42,574 nucleotides of DNA, taken from NCBI GenBank assembly GCA_946494335.1, contig CAMMBV010000032.1, positions 1 through 42,574 on the forward strand, in the 5' to 3' direction. The position numbers and the translations under genes are program-made. Shown one piece after another: positions 39,346 to 42,574 of the stretch; the stretch's first letter is position 1, and each line of letters starts with the position of its first letter. Under the pieces are notes generated by a model. It did no database searches. It saw only the letters and a program-made list of their open reading frames with translations, and was not told the DNA's origin. This stretch comes from an uncultured Ruminococcus sp. (GTDB taxonomy: Bacteria > Bacillota > Clostridia > Lachnospirales > Lachnospiraceae).

Positions 39346-40247
39346 GTCTTTCTCCCTGAATTGATATCCTTCATCCATTCCAGAATGTGGTTGCAGAACA
39401 GCTGGATATCACTGTCCGGCGCAGGCTTTTCACGGGTCAGCATATAGGTTTCCCAGGGATATCTGCCGTCGGAGAAGGGGATCAGGGTCAGGTTGCTGTC
39501 GGACATATCGTCAAACATGAAGCTTAAGCTGAGGGAAACACCTTTGTTTTCCCGTACCATTTTATGACACAGGCTGAACCCGCTGGTTTCAAAAATGATA
39601 TTGGGAGAAAAGCCGGCATCCCGGCATTTTTTCAGGAACATGTGATGAATCTGAAACTCGCTGCTTTCCAGATAGATAGGTTCCTGTTCCAGATCCTGAA
39701 TGGTGACAAAGGTTTTCCGGCTTAATGGATGGGATTTGTTGACCAGAAGCCGGACCTCAAAGCTTTCCAGCCGGGTGGCGATCCAGGGCGTAAAATCGGC
39801 AGGTCCGATGGTAAAAGCCACGTTCCCCTCCTGGGCTGCGAAAAGCCGCTCCACCTGCTTGTCCGGGTACTCCCGGTAATGGAGCGTGATGTGGGGATAT
39901 TTTTTTCGGAAGGCTGTGAGACAGTCAGGGGTTACCAGACGCAGAATACCGTAGGCGGACAAAAGGTCGATTTCATGGTTCTGGTGCTGGGTGATTTTCT
40001 GAATTCCATGACGGACTGAATAGTAGTTATCCAGGATGGAGTCCAGGTTGTCGCAGAGATACTGCCCCGTTTCTGTCAGTGTGACGCCGGAGGTGTTTCT
40101 GTTCAGCAGTGTGGTCTGCAGTTGTGCTTCCAGATTTTTCAGGGTTTTGCTTAAGCCCTGGGGTGTAATGTAGAGCTGGCGGGCCGCCTTTGTGATGCTT
40201 TTTTCACGGCAAATGATTTTAAAGTATTCCAGTTCCTGAATATTCAT
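39339..40247 (-). CDS. LysR family transcriptional regulator
   Basis: A 302-residue regulator. The N-terminal winged helix is typical (MNIQELEYFKIICREKSITK, AARQLYITPQGLSKTLKNLE), followed by the periplasmic-binding-like effector domain (about 90-295). AAGGAG precedes ATG 40247. It is divergent from the CO dehydrogenase operon; LysR proteins usually control the gene next to them, so CO/acetyl-CoA pathway control is plausible but not shown. The dyad at 40316-40331 is a candidate binding site. Effector unknown. Confidence 0.92.
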   Translation of the reverse strand: MNIQELEYFKIICREKSITKAARQLYITPQGLSKTLKNLEAQLQTTLLNRNTSGVTLTETGQYLCDNLDSILDNYYSVRHGIQKITQHQNHEIDLLSAYGILRLVTPDCLTAFRKKYPHITLHYREYPDKQVERLFAAQEGNVAFTIGPADFTPWIATRLESFEVRLLVNKSHPLSRKTFVTIQDLEQEPIYLESSEFQIHHMFLKKCRDAGFSPNIIFETSGFSLCHKMVRENKGVSLSLSFMFDDMSDSNLTLIPFSDGRYPWETYMLTREKPAPDSDIQLFCNHILEWMKDINSGRKTR

Positions 40248-40315
40248 TGGTACTCCTTATAAAGCGATTAGTTGACAGGTATCAAATTTGTATTGATGGT
40301 AAAATAATTCCGAGA

Positions 40316-40331
40316 ATGATAAGATTATCAT
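40316..40331. promoter_or_regulatory. Perfect dyad between the LysR and CODH genes
   Basis: ATGATAA-GA-TTATCAT has seven-base arms that are exact inverted copies. It contains the T-N11-A type spacing expected of LysR boxes and lies about 70 bases from the LysR start. Confidence 0.55.
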
Positions 40332-40354
40332 GAATTCACTTGTTATAATATATC

Positions 40355-40395
40355 AAAAAAAGGACATGGTGTCATCGTATGCCGGTCCTTTTTTT
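40355..40395 (+). terminator. Terminator-like hairpin in the CODH upstream region
   Basis: AAAAAAAGGAC (40355-40365) pairs exactly with GTCCTTTTTTT (40385-40395), forming a long hairpin with a T run on the plus strand. A TATAAT at 40344-40349 lies just before it. It may attenuate transcription entering from the left. Confidence 0.6.
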
Positions 40396-40399
40396 GTGC

Positions 40400-40492
40400 G
40401 ATACGCCCGGCAGGCAGCCGCCGTGCCTGCACGAGCGGATATTTGCCGGGCAGCGGTCGTCGGGCAGCCTGCTGCGAGATGTATGCGGTATC
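40400..40492 (+). ncRNA. GC-rich structured leader candidate upstream of the CODH gene
   Basis: GATACGC (40400-40406) can pair with GCGGTATC (40485-40492) with one bulged G, enclosing GCAGGCA/TGCCTGC (40410-40416 with 40424-40430) and GCAGC/GCTGC (40450-40454 with 40471-40475). An alternative arm GCCCGGCA/TGCCGGGC (40405-40412 with 40444-40451) excludes the first hairpin. No known riboswitch consensus was recognised. It could be a regulatory RNA or a repeat element. Confidence 0.4.
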
Positions 40493-40550
40493 AATAAAAC
40501 ATTGAGAGGCTGCAATGAATTATTGATAGGTGTCCGGCACTTATGATTGT

Positions 40551-40556
40551 TATAAT
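40551..40556 (+). promoter_or_regulatory. Candidate -10 box of the CODH operon
   Basis: TATAAT lies 40 bases before the CODH start; no good -35 is found at 17 bases, consistent with an activator-dependent promoter, but this remains weak. Confidence 0.4.
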
Positions 40557-40595
40557 TATACCATAAGACCAGAAAAAACCATAGGAGGAAACGGG

Positions 40596-42488
40596 ATGAG
40601 TGAATTTAAGCTGACATCAATTGAAGAATTTGAAGCAGCAACAGAAAGACTCCTGGAGACGGGAGCGAAAGTTAATGCGGATGCCTGGCAGTTTCGTGTG
40701 AAAAACCAGACGCCGCACTGTAAATTTGGGGAGCAGGGAATCTGCTGCAGAATCTGTTCCATGGGACCTTGCAGGATCACGCCGAAGGCGCCCAGAGGAA
40801 TCTGCGGCTGTGACGCCCATGGTATTGCGGGAAGAAATTTCCTGCGCTTTGTGGCGGGAGGAGCGGCTACCCATTCAGACCATGGCCGTGAAATCTGTCA
40901 TACGCTGACCCATGTGGCTCCGGACGGAAATTATAAGGTAAAGGATCCGGAAAAGCTTCTGCGTATTGCAGGAGAGTGGGGTGTAGAGACAGAGGGCAAA
41001 GATATCTATGATCTGGCCCATGAGATGGCGGAACTGGCTTTGCTGGAATATGGAAAACCCCATGGCGTGCAGCGCTGGCTGAAACGGGCGCCGCAGCATA
41101 CACAAGAGCTTTGGCATGAAGCGGAAATAGAGCCAAGAGCCATTGACCGGGAAGTGTCCACTGCCATGCATATGACCCATATGGGTAATTCCAGCAAACC
41201 GGAAGCGCTGGTTCGTCAGTCTCTGCGCTCCGGTATGTCCGACGGATGGGGAGGTTCCATGTGCGGTACGGAGTTCTCTGACGTTATGTTCGGTACGCCA
41301 AAACCTGTGGATACGGAAGCCAACCTGGGTGTCATGAAAGAGGATCATGTAAATATTATCGTACACGGCCATGATCCGAGCCTTTCGGAAATGATCTGTG
41401 AATATTCAGAAGATCCGGAAATGCTGGAGCTGGCAAAATCTGTGGGAGCAAAGGGCATCAATGTAGCAGGTGTGTGCTGTACGTCCAATGAGGTTGCCAT
41501 GCGCCGCGGCATTCCCATGGCAGGAAACTTCCTGCAACAGGAAAATGTGGTGCTGACAGGAGCATGTGAAGCCATCGTTGTGGATGTACAGTGTATTTTC
41601 CCGGCGCTTGGCCCTCTGTCCAAATGCTTCCATACAAAATTTATCACCACTTCCCCCATTGCGCAGATGCCGGATTCTGACTTTATTCGTTTCAGTGCAG
41701 ATTCTGCCGGGGAGAACGCAAAAAAAATCGTGCGCACTGCAGTGGAAAACTTTGTAAACCGGAAGAAAGAGCTGGTACATATTCCGGATCTGAAACAGAA
41801 AGCTACCGTCGGCTATTCAGTGGAAGCTATTGTGAAAACTCTGGATGGAGTGACAAACACGCAGGTGGATGTGACAGGGACGACAAAACCATTGATCGAG
41901 TGCATTACATCCGGTGTTATCCGCGGCGCAGTGGCTATGGTGGGATGCAATAATCCCCGGGTACGTCCGGATTCCGCCCATATCGGTCTGATGAAAAAAC
42001 TGATTGCAAACGATATTATCCTGGTGCTGTCCGGATGTTCCGCACAGGCTGCCGCAAGAGCCGGCCTGATGGACAAAGAAGCCAGAAACCTGTGCGGCGC
42101 AGGTCTTAAAAGAGTCTGCGAGCTGGCTGACATTCCTCCTGTGCTTCATATGGGATCCTGTGTGGATATCAGCCGTATGATGGTACTGGCGTCTGAGCTT
42201 GCAAAAGATTCCGGATTAAATATTTCACAGCTTCCGCTGGTGGGATGTGCTCCGGAATGGATGTCAGAAAAAGCGGTATCAATTGGAAATTACGTAGTAG
42301 CCACCGGAATTGATACGTTCCTGGGTGTGGAGCCTCAGGTAAGCGGTTCCGATCAGATGGTATGGTGGCTGACAGAGGGAATCCGTGACTGGGTGGAAGC
42401 CGCCTATACTGTGGAAACCGACATTGACAAACTGGGCGACGCCATGATTGCACGCATTGAAGAAAAACGTGCGGCCCTGGGAATTTAA
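40596..42488 (+). CDS. cooS: Anaerobic Ni-CO dehydrogenase catalytic subunit
   Basis: Interconverts CO2 and CO in the Wood-Ljungdahl pathway. The 630-residue length is normal. Near the N-terminus CKFGEQGICCRICSMGPCRI and GICGCD supply Cys ligands of the D and B iron-sulfur clusters (Cys 42, 50, 51, 54, 59, 70, 72). C-cluster-associated blocks include NIIVHGHDPSLSEM, GVCCTSNE, VDVQCIFP, VGCNNPRV, LSGCSAQAAAR and HMGSCVDISR. AGGAGG precedes ATG 40596; an upstream in-frame codon at 40530 lies before the -10 box and is discarded. The next gene looks like acetyl-CoA synthase, so this is most likely the CODH of the CODH/ACS complex (AcsA) rather than a stand-alone CooS. Confidence 0.97.
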   Translation: MSEFKLTSIEEFEAATERLLETGAKVNADAWQFRVKNQTPHCKFGEQGICCRICSMGPCRITPKAPRGICGCDAHGIAGRNFLRFVAGGAATHSDHGREICHTLTHVAPDGNYKVKDPEKLLRIAGEWGVETEGKDIYDLAHEMAELALLEYGKPHGVQRWLKRAPQHTQELWHEAEIEPRAIDREVSTAMHMTHMGNSSKPEALVRQSLRSGMSDGWGGSMCGTEFSDVMFGTPKPVDTEANLGVMKEDHVNIIVHGHDPSLSEMICEYSEDPEMLELAKSVGAKGINVAGVCCTSNEVAMRRGIPMAGNFLQQENVVLTGACEAIVVDVQCIFPALGPLSKCFHTKFITTSPIAQMPDSDFIRFSADSAGENAKKIVRTAVENFVNRKKELVHIPDLKQKATVGYSVEAIVKTLDGVTNTQVDVTGTTKPLIECITSGVIRGAVAMVGCNNPRVRPDSAHIGLMKKLIANDIILVLSGCSAQAAARAGLMDKEARNLCGAGLKRVCELADIPPVLHMGSCVDISRMMVLASELAKDSGLNISQLPLVGCAPEWMSEKAVSIGNYVVATGIDTFLGVEPQVSGSDQMVWWLTEGIRDWVEAAYTVETDIDKLGDAMIARIEEKRAALGI

Positions 42489-42501
42489 GGAGGAAAAGAC
42501 A

Positions 42502-42574
42502 GTGACATTATTTGAACGGGTATTTGGTGGAAATGATGCTGTATACGGCCTGACAGAGGGAGCCATCGACGGCG
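42502..42574 (+). CDS. acsB: Start of a probable acetyl-CoA synthase subunit (AcsB), cut by the window end
   Basis: AAGGAGG at about 42487-42493 precedes GTG 42502, 13 bases after the CODH gene. Only 24 residues are visible: MTLFERVFGGNDAVYGLTEG then AIDG. Position directly after the CODH gene and the opening sequence fit the CO-methylating acetyl-CoA synthase, which joins CO, a methyl group and CoA. The evidence is short and rests partly on context. Confidence 0.55.
   Translation, partial: MTLFERVFGGNDAVYGLTEGAIDG

Noticed and set aside
40248-40595. Cobalamin riboswitch upstream of the CODH gene
   Set aside because: Expected for corrinoid metabolism, but no B12-box-like GCCACTG core was found in this segment.
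1-42574. CRISPR arrays, tRNA or rRNA genes, insertion sequences
   Set aside because: No regularly spaced repeats, no tRNA-like cloverleaf or T-loop pattern, no rRNA sequence and no transposase or integrase gene were recognised while reading the window.

Overview
The window looks like chromosome from a Gram-positive, anaerobic, acetogenic clostridium, most likely Lachnospiraceae and close to Blautia. Evidence: strong AGGAGG ribosome binding sites, TTGACA-N17-TATAAT promoters, an infC-rpmI-rplT operon with an AUU start, a BlaI regulator, and Wood-Ljungdahl genes. The latter are a methyl-THF methyltransferase, a corrinoid protein and a RACo-type activase at 13.3-17.2 kb, and a Ni-CO dehydrogenase followed by the first codons of a probable acetyl-CoA synthase at the right edge. 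The genus is an inference; no rRNA gene is present.

Layout. 0-1 kb: TfoX-N-like and GyrI-like proteins. 1.1-3.6 kb: a RecD2 helicase carrying a complete DUF4186 domain at its C-terminus. 3.7-8.9 kb: an accessory island with a C5-methyltransferase-like protein lacking its catalytic motifs and joined to two PD-(D/E)XK nuclease-like domains, a nonsense-broken hypothetical gene, a membrane GGDEF protein, a decayed fic fragment, a frameshifted gene and an intact fic gene. 9-12.4 kb: uvrB, then infC-rpmI-rplT behind an attenuator-like leader. 12.5-18.5 kb: polysaccharide deacetylase, the C1/corrinoid module and rarA. 18.5-25.1 kb: brnQ, an EamA exporter with nth, xpt with an ECF S-component, and a glycogen debranching enzyme.

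25.2-34.8 kb is the most system-like accessory region: a BlaI repressor, a lipoprotein/two-permease/ATPase cassette, a short BlaR1-like M56 protease, two small secreted proteins, then a second paralogous lipoprotein/two-permease/ATPase cassette. The two cassettes differ visibly in base composition. This reads as a protease/repressor-controlled module that exports, senses or resists small secreted peptides.

34.9-36.4 kb: an AbiEi/AbiEii toxin-antitoxin pair. 36.5-39.3 kb: proA, a small ORF and a CNNM/CBS/CorC membrane protein. 39.3-42.6 kb: a LysR regulator divergent from the CODH operon; the intergenic region holds a perfect dyad, a terminator-like hairpin and a GC-rich segment that folds as a closed multibranched structure.

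Best candidates for something undescribed: the methyltransferase-like/double-nuclease protein (3690-5615), the BlaI/M56/peptide/double-ABC locus, the RecD2-DUF4186 fusion and the structured CODH leader. All assignments come from reading motifs; no database search was possible.
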